Positions 16,556-22,439 of a stretch of DNA of 27,776 bases are shown in pieces. Within the stretch, counting starts at the first letter, position 1, and every line of letters begins with the position of its first letter. The stretch covers positions 1 to 27,776 of the IMG/VR virus record IMGVR_UViG_3300005830_000032, one strand, 5' to 3'. Position numbers and translations under genes: made by a program. This DNA comes from a virus. Below the pieces are notes generated by a model. That model did not search any database, was not told where the DNA came from, and worked only from the letters and a program-made list of their open reading frames with translations.

Positions 16556-17443
16556 TTACAGGGACGAGTACGAGTAGCGCGCCCGCCAAGATGCTAGGGT
16601 GGTGGCCCAGCCTGTCGTCATAATCGCGCCAAACGTTAGCACGCTGCCGGAGTAGATTTTGGCTGGGAAGTCAAGCAGTCCAACTCGGGTCACACCCGCG
16701 CCGACCGCGTGATAGTTCTGGAGGCGCACATGTCCGATGATGCGATATGCGAAGAGGACGTAGTTTGCGCTCGACAGCGCGGTAGTGCGATTCAGTGAGT
16801 TCACCTGCCGCACGCCAGTGTCTCCGGCTTGGAGCTCGAAGAGGCTGACGATTCCGGCGGCGCCAGTGGGAACACCAGCAGTGAGGGTGCCCGTGCGCGA
16901 GCCGGTGCCACCGCTGTTCGTGTAGGTGATCGTGAGGTCGGTAACCGCCGAGAGGTTGGCGAACGACAGAATACCGATGCCTACGCCATCACCGCTCGTC
17001 GCTCCATTGCGGTCGCGGGCGGGCCAGGTGGGTGAGTTGATCGTGCTGCTGTTTGACGCCGTGGTGACGTTCTGGCCGTTCCACCAGAGAATGTCGAAGA
17101 TGATCGCCGAGCCATCGTTCTGGCCGTAGGTGGCCGCAGACACCGCACCATCCATGCTGATGCCGGTCATCCACGCGCTGCCACTTGGGGCGTCGCGGAA
17201 GTCAAACGTGTTGAAGCGGCGTCCGATGGCGGAGGTGTTGTCGAGCGTGTCACCAGCGAGCGAGGACGGCTGGTCGCCGATGGCAATGGCAGTCATCCCT
17301 GCCGGGAACTGTGCCGATCCCGAGGCGCGCTGTGTCGCCTCCATCGCCCAATACTTCGTACCAGTGAGCAGGAGGTTCGTGGAGTTCGTCTGAAGCTCGC
17401 CCTCGTGGTAGGCGTTGCTCTTGAAGTCGGCCAGCCTGGTCAT
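16556..17443 (-). CDS. Probable virion surface protein, paralog of the next upstream gene
   Basis: This is a 295-residue, beta-rich, Ser/Thr/Gly/Asn-rich protein starting MTRLADFKSNAYHEGELQTN. The core, residues about 130-225, contains PTWPARDRNGATSGDG, YTNSGGTGSRTGTLT and SLFELQAGDTGVRQV. The neighbouring gene at 17447-18250 repeats these blocks in the same order, so the two are paralogs. The stop/start spacing is three bases (TAG, then ATG) with AGGG upstream. No catalytic motif or signal peptide is seen. Low Lys content and beta character suggest a structural or decoration role. The family name is not known to me. Confidence 0.8.
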   Translation of the reverse strand: MTRLADFKSNAYHEGELQTNSTNLLLTGTKYWAMEATQRASGSAQFPAGMTAIAIGDQPSSLAGDTLDNTSAIGRRFNTFDFRDAPSGSAWMTGISMDGAVSAATYGQNDGSAIIFDILWWNGQNVTTASNSSTINSPTWPARDRNGATSGDGVGIGILSFANLSAVTDLTITYTNSGGTGSRTGTLTAGVPTGAAGIVSLFELQAGDTGVRQVNSLNRTTALSSANYVLFAYRIIGHVRLQNYHAVGAGVTRVGLLDFPAKIYSGSVLTFGAIMTTGWATTLASWRARYSYSSL

Positions 17444-17446
17444 GGT

Positions 17447-18250
17447 CTAGCCCTGCGTGTATATGAGCGAGCCAGAGTAGCGCGCCGTTGTGTTCGCGTT
17501 TGGTCGCACGATGATGAATGGCACCGTGTTGTCGTAGCAGCGCGGAAGTCCAAGGTCATCCGGGCCACCGCGGAGCGGAACGCGGGCAGCGGCCGAGGAG
17601 AACATGGCGATCTTGCGGAACGCTACGAGGTGGATCACGCCGGTGCCGTAGGAAGTCCCGAGGGTGAGGCCCTGGATGCTCTTGATGCCGGTGTCCCCGG
17701 CCTGAAGCTCGAAGGGTATGAAGGTACCAGCCACCGCCGTAGCCGGGAATGACGTGATGGTCGCCGTGCGAGAGCCAGTACTGGCGCTATTCGTGTACTC
17801 CATCGTGGTGTTCGTGTTGGGAGAGCCGTTGGTCGTCGCGGTGCTGACCTCGATGCCTACCAGGATGCCGTCTCCGGTGGTCGCTCCGTTGCGGTCGCGG
17901 GCAGGCCAGGTGGGCGTCGTGATCGCCTGCGCGGTCGTGGTCGTGCTAGAGATGTTAGCGTTGTGCCAGAGGCGGTCGCAGAGCCAGAACTGGCCGAAGT
18001 TGTCGCCCTGGATTGAGAACGAGTAGAGGTGCGTGTTGTTCGACGCCGCAGGGAACTGGAGCATGCCACTGTAGCTTGTGAGCGCGTCGCCGTCGATTGT
18101 GCTCGTAGGCGCCACCGCAGCGCCGGGAAAGCCGGGCGCGTAGTGCATCGTGTGCGGGATGCCAGCGGCCTCCTGCGTCACGACGTACTTGTGAAACATG
18201 TACGGAGGCAGCAGCCCGCCGATGGCCTGGTCGAACGTGGTGATCGCCAT
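17447..18250 (-). CDS. Probable virion surface protein, paralog of the next downstream gene
   Basis: This is a 267-residue protein starting MAITTFDQAIGGLLPPYMFH. It shares with its neighbour PTWPARDRNGATTGDG, YTNSASTGSRTATIT and IPFELQAGDTGIKS, while the first 110 and last 70 residues differ. It is beta-rich and Thr/Ser/Asn-rich, with no membrane segment. The ATG is three bases after the TAG of the gene before it. Tandem duplication followed by divergence of the ends is the simplest reading. The conserved centre may form the oligomer core and the ends the variable contacts. Confidence 0.8.
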   Translation of the reverse strand: MAITTFDQAIGGLLPPYMFHKYVVTQEAAGIPHTMHYAPGFPGAAVAPTSTIDGDALTSYSGMLQFPAASNNTHLYSFSIQGDNFGQFWLCDRLWHNANISSTTTTAQAITTPTWPARDRNGATTGDGILVGIEVSTATTNGSPNTNTTMEYTNSASTGSRTATITSFPATAVAGTFIPFELQAGDTGIKSIQGLTLGTSYGTGVIHLVAFRKIAMFSSAAARVPLRGGPDDLGLPRCYDNTVPFIIVRPNANTTARYSGSLIYTQG

Positions 18251-18253
18251 GCT

Positions 18254-18667
18254 CTAGCTCGCAGGCATCGTGACGGTGAAGCTCGTGATGCGGACGATGC
18301 CTCCAGCGACGATTGACACCGAGTTGAGGTTCAGCGTTGCGCCTGACGTGCCCACGTCGCAGTCGAAGATGGCCGTGCCGTCGCTGTCGGCGATGCGCGC
18401 CCACGTCGCGGTGCCGGTGGCGTCCGCCGAGGAGTCGTCGGTGACCGCACTGGCCGTGGCGACGCCGCTGGCCGCGGCACCGAACGCCGGATCGCTCCAG
18501 GTCAGCGTGGCGAGGAGCACCTGCGAGGTGATGGCCGTGCTCGGGCCCGCGGGCTGCGAGCCATCATAGATTTTGATGGTGCCCGCGCCCGCCCCAGCGT
18601 CGATCAGGTCAACGAGAGCGTCTGCACAGGCCGACCTGGCGGCGTCGGTGATACGAAAGTTGGCCAA
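18254..18667 (-). CDS. Conserved phage structural-type protein
   Basis: This is a 137-residue protein. I place the start at TTG (18667), reading MANFRITDAARSACADALVD, because CGGAG lies six nt upstream. Longer starts run through the zinc-ribbon gene in another frame. The text has the layout of a widespread phage family: an N-terminal helix with DALVDLIDAGAGAGTIKIYD, then GSQPAGPSTAITSQVLLATL, WSDPAFG, DATGTATWARIADSDG, and a C-terminal VRITSFTVTMPA. Members occur among head-tail structural genes of many phages and their exact job is unsettled. The family resemblance is from memory. Confidence 0.8.
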   Translation of the reverse strand: MANFRITDAARSACADALVDLIDAGAGAGTIKIYDGSQPAGPSTAITSQVLLATLTWSDPAFGAAASGVATASAVTDDSSADATGTATWARIADSDGTAIFDCDVGTSGATLNLNSVSIVAGGIVRITSFTVTMPAS

Positions 18668-18669
18668 GG

Positions 18670-18822
18670 CTATCTCCGAATGCGGTGAACTTCGCCGCAG
18701 CCCGAGCAACGCACGTTGCCCGCGGCCTTACGGTCGATGGTGGTCTTCGAGCCGCAGCTGCACACAACAACTGTGGCGGCGGATAGGGATAGGCCGGGGC
18801 CTGTGACTTGGAGGCGGGGCAT
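18670..18822 (-). CDS. Small zinc-ribbon protein
   Basis: This is a 50-residue protein starting MPRLQVTGPGLSLSAATVVV. It carries CSCG (residues about 22-25) and CSGCG (about 40-44) separated by a short basic loop, a four-cysteine zinc ribbon. The ATG overlaps the previous stop by one base (TAATG), and the last codons hold the ribosome site of the following TTG-start gene. Both points make it a real coupled gene. Similar mini zinc ribbons occur near phage structural genes. Function unknown. Confidence 0.8.
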   Translation of the reverse strand: MPRLQVTGPGLSLSAATVVVCSCGSKTTIDRKAAGNVRCSGCGEVHRIRR

Positions 18823-19070
18823 TACTCCGCGTCCTCGTCTTTGCCGGTCTTGCCCCACTTGGTCACGACGTTGCCCTGCGACATGATCTTCTTCAGGTCA
18901 GCGTAGGAGTCGTCGAGGTACTTCTTCTGGGACACTTCAGTCTCGGTGCGCTCCATGTCGAAGCGATCCAGGGACTCCAGGCCGCGCTCGAAGGCCGCCA
19001 TGCGCTTCTCGTTCAGAAGGCGGATGCGGTCCTCGTTCTTCTCGATGGCGATTTCTTGGGACGACTTCAT
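18822..19070 (-). CDS. Small charged helical protein
   Basis: This is an 82-residue protein. The ATG giving MKSSQEIAIEKNEDRIRLLN is chosen over an earlier GTG because CGGAG lies five nt upstream. Nearly the whole chain is predicted helix, with alternating acidic and basic residues (ERGLESLDRFDMERTETEVS) and an acidic tail, KTGKDEDAE. No known motif. It may act as an assembly chaperone or small scaffold, but there is no direct support for that. Confidence 0.72.
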   Translation of the reverse strand: MKSSQEIAIEKNEDRIRLLNEKRMAAFERGLESLDRFDMERTETEVSQKKYLDDSYADLKKIMSQGNVVTKWGKTGKDEDAE

Positions 19071-19179
19071 GTCGGCTCCGATAAGGGTTGCGGGGTCTGG
19101 ACTGCCGCCAGACGCTCCCACCATCCGGTCACCACGCCCCAGCGGAGAGCACGATGACAGCAGAGGATGAATCGTGTGG

Positions 19180-19377
19180 CTAGTTCCAGGTCTGCGGGTC
19201 TGCGTCTGGCTTCAGTGCCGCGAGCGCCCGCTGTTGCAGCATGTCCTGCTCGACACAGGGCGGGATGACCAGAACGCGGTAGCCCCAGAGGACCTTCGAC
19301 ATGGCCCAGAGCAGCGCCTTCGTTGCGACGCGGGTGTACCACTTGTCGAGGTTGGCGTGGTCAGTGCAGTATTCCAC
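19180..19377 (-). CDS. Hypothetical small protein
   Basis: This is a 65-residue protein read from a GTG two bases after the upstream TAA, giving MEYCTDHANLDKWYTRVATK. It contains an amphipathic segment, ALLWAMSKVLWGYRVLVIPP, and ends DPQTWN. The ribosome site is weak, so coupling to the upstream gene is assumed. A longer ATG start exists at 19464 but overlaps the previous gene by 85 nt and reads through it in another frame. No function can be assigned. Confidence 0.6.
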   Translation of the reverse strand: MEYCTDHANLDKWYTRVATKALLWAMSKVLWGYRVLVIPPCVEQDMLQQRALAALKPDADPQTWN

Positions 19378-19379
19378 GG

Positions 19380-19778
19380 TTACGGCCGCAGGTTCGCGCT
19401 GGGCAGCGATGAGACGACCTGGATGTCGGAGGCGGGTTCGTTGAACCGCTCCAGCACTTCGCATGCGTCGAGGAATGCGGCGGCCAGATTGGCTCGGCCC
19501 GCGTTCGTCTTCGCCTCGGCCTCGGCGATCAGCTTGTTGCGCTCCCAGTTGGGGTCGCCTTCGATGGCCTCGTGGTCCGGGCCCGGGTCGATCACCGGGA
19601 TGGTGGACGCCGCTGCGCCTGCGCGCTGGGCGTACTCCAGGTAGGTGTTCGCGCGCTGGAGCGCCTCCTGCACGGCTTGGAACTCGGCGAGGAGCGCCTG
19701 TACCTGGCGAGAGTTCGGGTCCTTGGCTCGGAGCTTGCGGAGCCGGGCAGCGTCTGCACGGCGGTCTTTGCGGTTCAT
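19380..19778 (-). CDS. Coiled-coil small protein
   Basis: This is a 132-residue protein starting MNRKDRRADAARLRKLRAKD, with GGGAGGA five nt upstream. That site lies in the last codons of the tiny membrane protein gene before it. The N-terminal 60 residues are a basic helix and then an amphipathic Gln/Ala/Leu helix (QVQALLAEFQAVQEALQRAN). The second half has another Ala-rich helix (AEAKTNAGRANLAAAFLDA). No catalytic motif or membrane segment. Role unknown; assembly or accessory functions are possible. Confidence 0.72.
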   Translation of the reverse strand: MNRKDRRADAARLRKLRAKDPNSRQVQALLAEFQAVQEALQRANTYLEYAQRAGAAASTIPVIDPGPDHEAIEGDPNWERNKLIAEAEAKTNAGRANLAAAFLDACEVLERFNEPASDIQVVSSLPSANLRP

Positions 19779-19779
19779 C

Positions 19780-19884
19780 CTAATCCTCCCAGATTGAATC
19801 AATGATCAGCCAGGCACACACGGCCAGACCGACGCCTACGAGTAGGCCAGCGAACGCCAGGTTGGCGGCCACCCGGCGCAACAT
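19780..19884 (-). CDS. 34-residue single-pass membrane protein
   Basis: The ATG directly abuts the preceding TAG (TAGATG), and the stop is one base from the next gene's ATG. The chain is MLRRVAANLAFAGLLVGVGL and then AVCAWLIIDSIWED. Residues 8-27 form one clear hydrophobic helix, with a positive N-terminus and an acidic C-terminus. Size and topology fit a small phage membrane peptide, such as a lysis accessory or inner-membrane effector. The next gene's ribosome site GGGAGGA lies in its last codons. Confidence 0.68.
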   Translation of the reverse strand: MLRRVAANLAFAGLLVGVGLAVCAWLIIDSIWED

Positions 19885-20238
19885 CTACGCCCCGAGGCCC
19901 TTCGCGCCGGGGACGAAGTAGAACACGGTAACTTCCACGTCACCCGCGGCCGAGGCCGTGATGAGTTCCAGGCCCTCGATGGCGGGAATCTCGAACGGCT
20001 CGGTGTGCGGCTGGAAGCCACCAGCGCCGACGTTGACGCGGAAGTACTCCGGCGTGTTGTCGTCTGCGCGGAAGATCACCTGTTCGGCAGCGGCTCCGCC
20101 GTTGATCACGAAGCCGAGCACCAGGACCTTGCCGAGGTCGCCGGAGATGCCCGACGGAGCGAAGACCTGCTGCGCGACGTTGGTAAGGGCGGTGATGGTG
20201 ACCCGGGCGTTGGCGACCGGAAGTGCGTAGTGATTCAT
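19885..20238 (-). CDS. Probable virion protein, short paralog without the inserted domain
   Basis: This is a 117-residue, beta-rich protein starting MNHYALPVANARVTITALTN, with CGGAG six nt upstream. It aligns along its whole length with the 223-residue product of the adjacent gene (20240-20911). Shared parts are LPVxNARVxITAL, IFRAxD, EYFRV, GLExxTxxAxG and a C-terminal PGAKGLG. The larger protein carries an extra domain between the IFRA and EYFRV parts. This small form probably shows the ancestral fold. No enzymatic motif. A capsid or tail surface role is likely from composition. Confidence 0.8.
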   Translation of the reverse strand: MNHYALPVANARVTITALTNVAQQVFAPSGISGDLGKVLVLGFVINGGAAAEQVIFRADDNTPEYFRVNVGAGGFQPHTEPFEIPAIEGLELITASAAGDVEVTVFYFVPGAKGLGA

Positions 20239-20239
20239 C

Positions 20240-20911
20240 CTAGACTCCGAGGCCCTTTGCACCGGGCTGGTGATAGAAGACGGTGATGCCCACGCCGGTT
20301 GCGGCGGTGGTTAGGACTTCGAGGCCATGTGCGGCGGGGAAGGCCAAGGGAAGCTTGATGCTCTGCGTGCCGTTGCCGGCCACGGTGACGCGGAAGTACT
20401 CCAGGTCGGCGCCGCCGGTGAGCGTGCCCGCGCCGGATACTGTCGCGTTCGTGAGGGCCTCGGTCAGAGTCACGTTACCCGCGGTGCCGTCCGCGATGGC
20501 GGTCAGAGTGACGACGCCCGCGTTCGCCACGGCGGTGACGGAGGCGTTCGCCGTGTTGTTCGCGTCGCCGTTGATGGCGGCAGCGACGTTTGCTGCCGTC
20601 TCTGTGGCGTCAGCGCCGATCTGGATTTCCCCGACCGCTGGCGTGAGCGAGTCCCAGAGATTGTACGATGACGCGCCAACAACAAAGCCTTCGCCGTCGA
20701 GCGGAAGGCCCGTGAAGGTGATCGTGCCACTGGCGTAGACGTTGCTGTCCTGCGCGCGGAAGATCGTGGTGCCCGCGGCGTAGGCGTGAATGTCGCTGAC
20801 GATGATGCTGCCCAGCGAGCCCGCGACTCCGGTGAACACGGTCTGCGGCGTGGTGTCCAGCGCCGTGATCGCGACTCGCGCGTTGGGCACCGGCAGCTGC
20901 GAATAGTTCAT
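20240..20911 (-). CDS. Probable virion protein, paralog with an inserted beta domain
   Basis: This is a 223-residue protein starting MNYSQLPVPNARVAITALDT, with GGGGAG nine nt upstream. Longer upstream starts are out-of-frame readings of the next gene. Residues 1-57 and 171-223 match the 117-residue neighbour. Residues about 58-168 are an added domain with YASGTITFTG, VVGASSYNLWDSLT, IGADATETAANVAAAINGD and a VVTLTAIADGTAGNVT strand pair. Related domains sit inside the genes at 2865 and 7654. The pair of paralogs gives a clean before-and-after view of the insertion. Function is probably structural or surface-exposed. Confidence 0.82.
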   Translation of the reverse strand: MNYSQLPVPNARVAITALDTTPQTVFTGVAGSLGSIIVSDIHAYAAGTTIFRAQDSNVYASGTITFTGLPLDGEGFVVGASSYNLWDSLTPAVGEIQIGADATETAANVAAAINGDANNTANASVTAVANAGVVTLTAIADGTAGNVTLTEALTNATVSGAGTLTGGADLEYFRVTVAGNGTQSIKLPLAFPAAHGLEVLTTAATGVGITVFYHQPGAKGLGV

Positions 20912-20915
20912 GCTA

Positions 20916-21218
20916 CTACTCTCCCCAGGTCCCGCGGCTGCCCGTCTGGTTCCTGGCGTGGATGTTGCCCATGCCGGGCATGCCACCCGAGATGGGGCGG
21001 TACTTGCGCTCTTGCTGGGCGGCGCGCGGGCGGGGCTTGGAGAGCCCGAGGCCACGCGTGGGCGAGGCGTAGGGCTTCTCACCCTTCGGGGCCGGAGCGC
21101 CCTGCACGACGCGGCGGCGAGTGACCTTGCCGTACTTCGTGTTCTTCGGCTGGCGAGTAGTGCCAACCACGCGAGCCATGCCCTTCTCGGGCCGGATGAC
21201 GCCGGTGTAGTCAGCCAT
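20916..21218 (-). CDS. Small basic Gly/Lys/Arg-rich protein
   Basis: This is a 100-residue protein starting MADYTGVIRPEKGMARVVGT. It is strongly basic and rich in Gly, Pro, Lys and Arg (YGKVTRRRVVQGAPAPKGEK, GLGLSKPRPRAAQQERKYRP). It looks largely disordered and lacks a known fold. The ATG is two bases after the preceding gene's TAG, and a GAGGG lies further upstream. Such proteins can bind nucleic acid or sit inside the head next to DNA. That is inference from charge only. Confidence 0.7.
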   Translation of the reverse strand: MADYTGVIRPEKGMARVVGTTRQPKNTKYGKVTRRRVVQGAPAPKGEKPYASPTRGLGLSKPRPRAAQQERKYRPISGGMPGMGNIHARNQTGSRGTWGE

Positions 21219-21220
21219 GA

Positions 21221-21403
21221 CTACATGGCCCTCGGGGCGCCGCGCTTCTTCATCACCTTCTTGTAGCCGCGCGCGCCAGCCGAGCCGGTGCGGCCAGCCG
21301 ACGGAGCCTTGCCTCCGACGCGTGCGCCTGCCATCTGGGTTCCACCCGGGCCGGGCTTGGAGTAGGTGCGCTGTGTGACTGCGGGGCGATTCTGGGCGAT
21401 CAT
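21221..21403 (-). CDS. Small basic disordered protein
   Basis: This is a 60-residue protein starting MIAQNRPAVTQRTYSKPGPG, with AAGGAG eight nt upstream. It is Gly/Ala/Lys/Arg-rich, ending GYKKVMKKRGAPRAM, with no predicted hydrophobic core. It lies between the endolysin and another basic protein and reads as part of the late operon. A DNA-binding or internal head role is possible but not shown. Confidence 0.7.
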   Translation of the reverse strand: MIAQNRPAVTQRTYSKPGPGGTQMAGARVGGKAPSAGRTGSAGARGYKKVMKKRGAPRAM

Positions 21404-21415
21404 GGGAGTGGCTCC

Positions 21416-21832
21416 TTACGGGATGAAGATGCGCCGCCCGCTCTTTGGCGGGACGGTCTGGAAGTGGACCCATCGAGGGGTGTGGGCTGGGCTCTCGATC
21501 CAAAGCTCGTGCTCGCCGAGGAGCGCCAGGCCTGCCGCGGTGACCACGAAGGCGCCGAGGTCGCCCTCGCCATCCGCTACGTCAATGGCCTGGCCCGTCA
21601 TGTGCTTGCTCGCGGGAGCGGCGCCGGGGATGCGCTGGTTGACTGCGGGCGGGCGCCAGCCGGAGTTCACATGCCAGGACCGGAGCCCGACGAGTGCACC
21701 CACGGGGAGATCGGTGAGGAACGCGGAGACTCGATCCAGAGTCACGGCGGCGTTCACTTTGATCTCTGGGGTCAGGTCGCCCGCGAAGAGGCGGTCGCGG
21801 CCAGCCCAGTACTCGGCCGGGGAGAGGACCAT
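21416..21832 (-). CDS. Endolysin, M15-family peptidase
   Basis: This is a 138-residue single-domain protein. The zinc peptidase M15 pattern is clear: VNSGWRPP near residue 55-62, then SKHMTGQAIDVAD with zinc ligands His 77 and Asp 84, and WVHFQ with His 123. Glu 113 in WIESP is the likely catalytic base. M15 enzymes in phages cut peptide cross-links of peptidoglycan as L-Ala-D-Glu or D-Ala-D-Ala type peptidases. There is no signal peptide or wall-binding domain, the usual build in phages of Gram-negative hosts, so a holin is needed for release. The start has no strong ribosome site and follows the small hydrophobic gene closely. Confidence 0.88.
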   Translation of the reverse strand: MVLSPAEYWAGRDRLFAGDLTPEIKVNAAVTLDRVSAFLTDLPVGALVGLRSWHVNSGWRPPAVNQRIPGAAPASKHMTGQAIDVADGEGDLGAFVVTAAGLALLGEHELWIESPAHTPRWVHFQTVPPKSGRRIFIP

Positions 21833-21833
21833 G

Positions 21834-21974
21834 CTACGCCCGGGGACGGCAGTAGTGCGCAGCGACGGCCAGCTTCGCCGAGAGGAAAAAGCAGAACTTG
21901 GCGGCAGCGTTGAGAAACCAGGCGAAAGCCGAGCGAATACGGGCGGTTACGGTGGAAAGTAGCTTGCGGGGCAT
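21834..21974 (-). CDS. Small hydrophobic protein, candidate holin or lysis accessory
   Basis: This is a 46-residue protein starting MPRKLLSTVTARIRSAFAWF, with AGGAG seven nt upstream. The middle (residues about 16-40) is mostly hydrophobic or aromatic, AFAWFLNAAAKFCFFLSAKL, with basic residues at both ends. It is the first gene after the late promoter and ends one base before the endolysin ATG. Adjacency to the endolysin and membrane character suggest a lysis partner. Its segment is short and has interior Lys residues, so the holin call is tentative. Confidence 0.6.
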   Translation of the reverse strand: MPRKLLSTVTARIRSAFAWFLNAAAKFCFFLSAKLAVAAHYCRPRA

Positions 21975-22021
21975 CTTGGGGCTCCTGGCCGAAAAGTGAG
22001 AGATTTTTCTGGGGCTGATGT

Positions 22022-22051
22022 ATGATATAGTGAAAGGTTCGCGTTCCCCAA
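22022..22051 (-). promoter_or_regulatory. Candidate sigma-70-type late promoter
   Basis: On the minus strand TTGGGG (22051-22046) is followed after 18 nt by TATCAT (22027-22022), in an AT-rich patch that stands out in this GC-rich genome. It lies 48 nt upstream of the first late gene's ATG. Downstream there is no other obvious promoter within the 22-kb minus-strand operon. Confidence 0.5.
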
Positions 22052-22300
22052 GACCCCCCCGGGTGCGCGCGCGTGTGCGCATGTGCGCGCGTAAGTACGC
22101 GGAATCACTGCGCTTCACAGTGTATCAGTAGTACACTGGAGTAGGCAACTTGTGTGCAGCTGTCAGTGAAGTTGCGCGCGACAGTCTCTCGCGTCCGGGA
22201 CAGAACATGCGAGCTTGCTGCACATGCACTGCTAGCCTAGCAGCTGTCGGGCACACTGTGCGTGCGTGCGCGCGTGAGTCCGATTCAATCGCCGCGCCGA

Positions 22301-22342
22301 GTGCCACAAATTGCGGCGCAAAGTGACAAACCTTGTCACACT
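22301..22342 (+). promoter_or_regulatory. Conserved dyad element, copy 1
   Basis: This 42-nt element matches 23984-24025 at 34 of 42 positions without gaps. It contains TTGCGGCG and the perfect inverted repeat GTGACAA-ACC-TTGTCAC at 22323-22339. The dyad centre lies 48 nt upstream of the GG of the -24/-12-like element. It is likely an activator or repressor binding site for the early unit, and being symmetric it could also affect the divergent late genes. Confidence 0.7.
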
Positions 22343-22376
22343 CCGGCCGCGCCGAGCATCCTGCGGGCGTTTCGCG

Positions 22377-22393
22377 CTGGCATGCCGCATGCA
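22377..22393 (+). promoter_or_regulatory. Sigma-54-like -24/-12 element, copy 1 (imperfect)
   Basis: The sequence CTGGCATGCCGCATGCA keeps the invariant GG and GC pairs 12 nt apart, with two differences from the TGGCACG-N4-TTGCW core. On its own it would be weak evidence. It is listed because it has exactly the same distance to the upstream dyad as the perfect copy at 24060. The implied start of transcription is near 22404, 36 nt before the gene. Confidence 0.5.
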
Positions 22394-22439
22394 ATGGTCC
22401 CGAGCCGAGCGACTCACTCACACAGCGAAGCGAGGCACG

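Larger units (their letters stand above)
21975..22439. promoter_or_regulatory. Divergent control region between late and early genes
   Basis: This is the only gap over 300 bases and it holds no convincing gene. From left to right it contains a late promoter candidate (22022-22051, minus), a C-run followed by a 31-bp alternating purine-pyrimidine tract (22063-22093), and inverted repeats at 22118-22138 (CAGTGTA/TACACTG), 22145-22175 (GCAACTT/AAGTTGC) and 22229-22243 (CTGCTAG-C-CTAGCAG). A second alternating tract follows at 22257-22276. It ends with the dyad element and -24/-12-like element that lead into the plus-strand genes. The density of dyads fits operators, and a replication origin is also possible. 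Confidence 0.75.

Noticed and set aside
19067-19342. Minus-strand frame ending in an ATGA overlap with the gene at 19070
   Set aside because: Its N-terminal part overlaps the 65-residue gene in another frame and its only starts after that gene's stop are two GTGs without a ribosome site. The part after the stop (about 37 codons, rich in Trp and Arg) could still be a tiny gene, but support is too weak.
22160-22242. Short plus-strand frame of about 24 codons in the divergent region
   Set aside because: No ribosome site, no recognisable protein character, and it crosses two inverted repeats.
22311-22343. TTGCGG-N17-TGTCAC read as a sigma-70 promoter in both dyad elements
   Set aside because: The spacing is right in both copies, but TGTCAC is a poor -10 box and the conserved bases are better explained by the inverted repeat. 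Kept as an alternative only.
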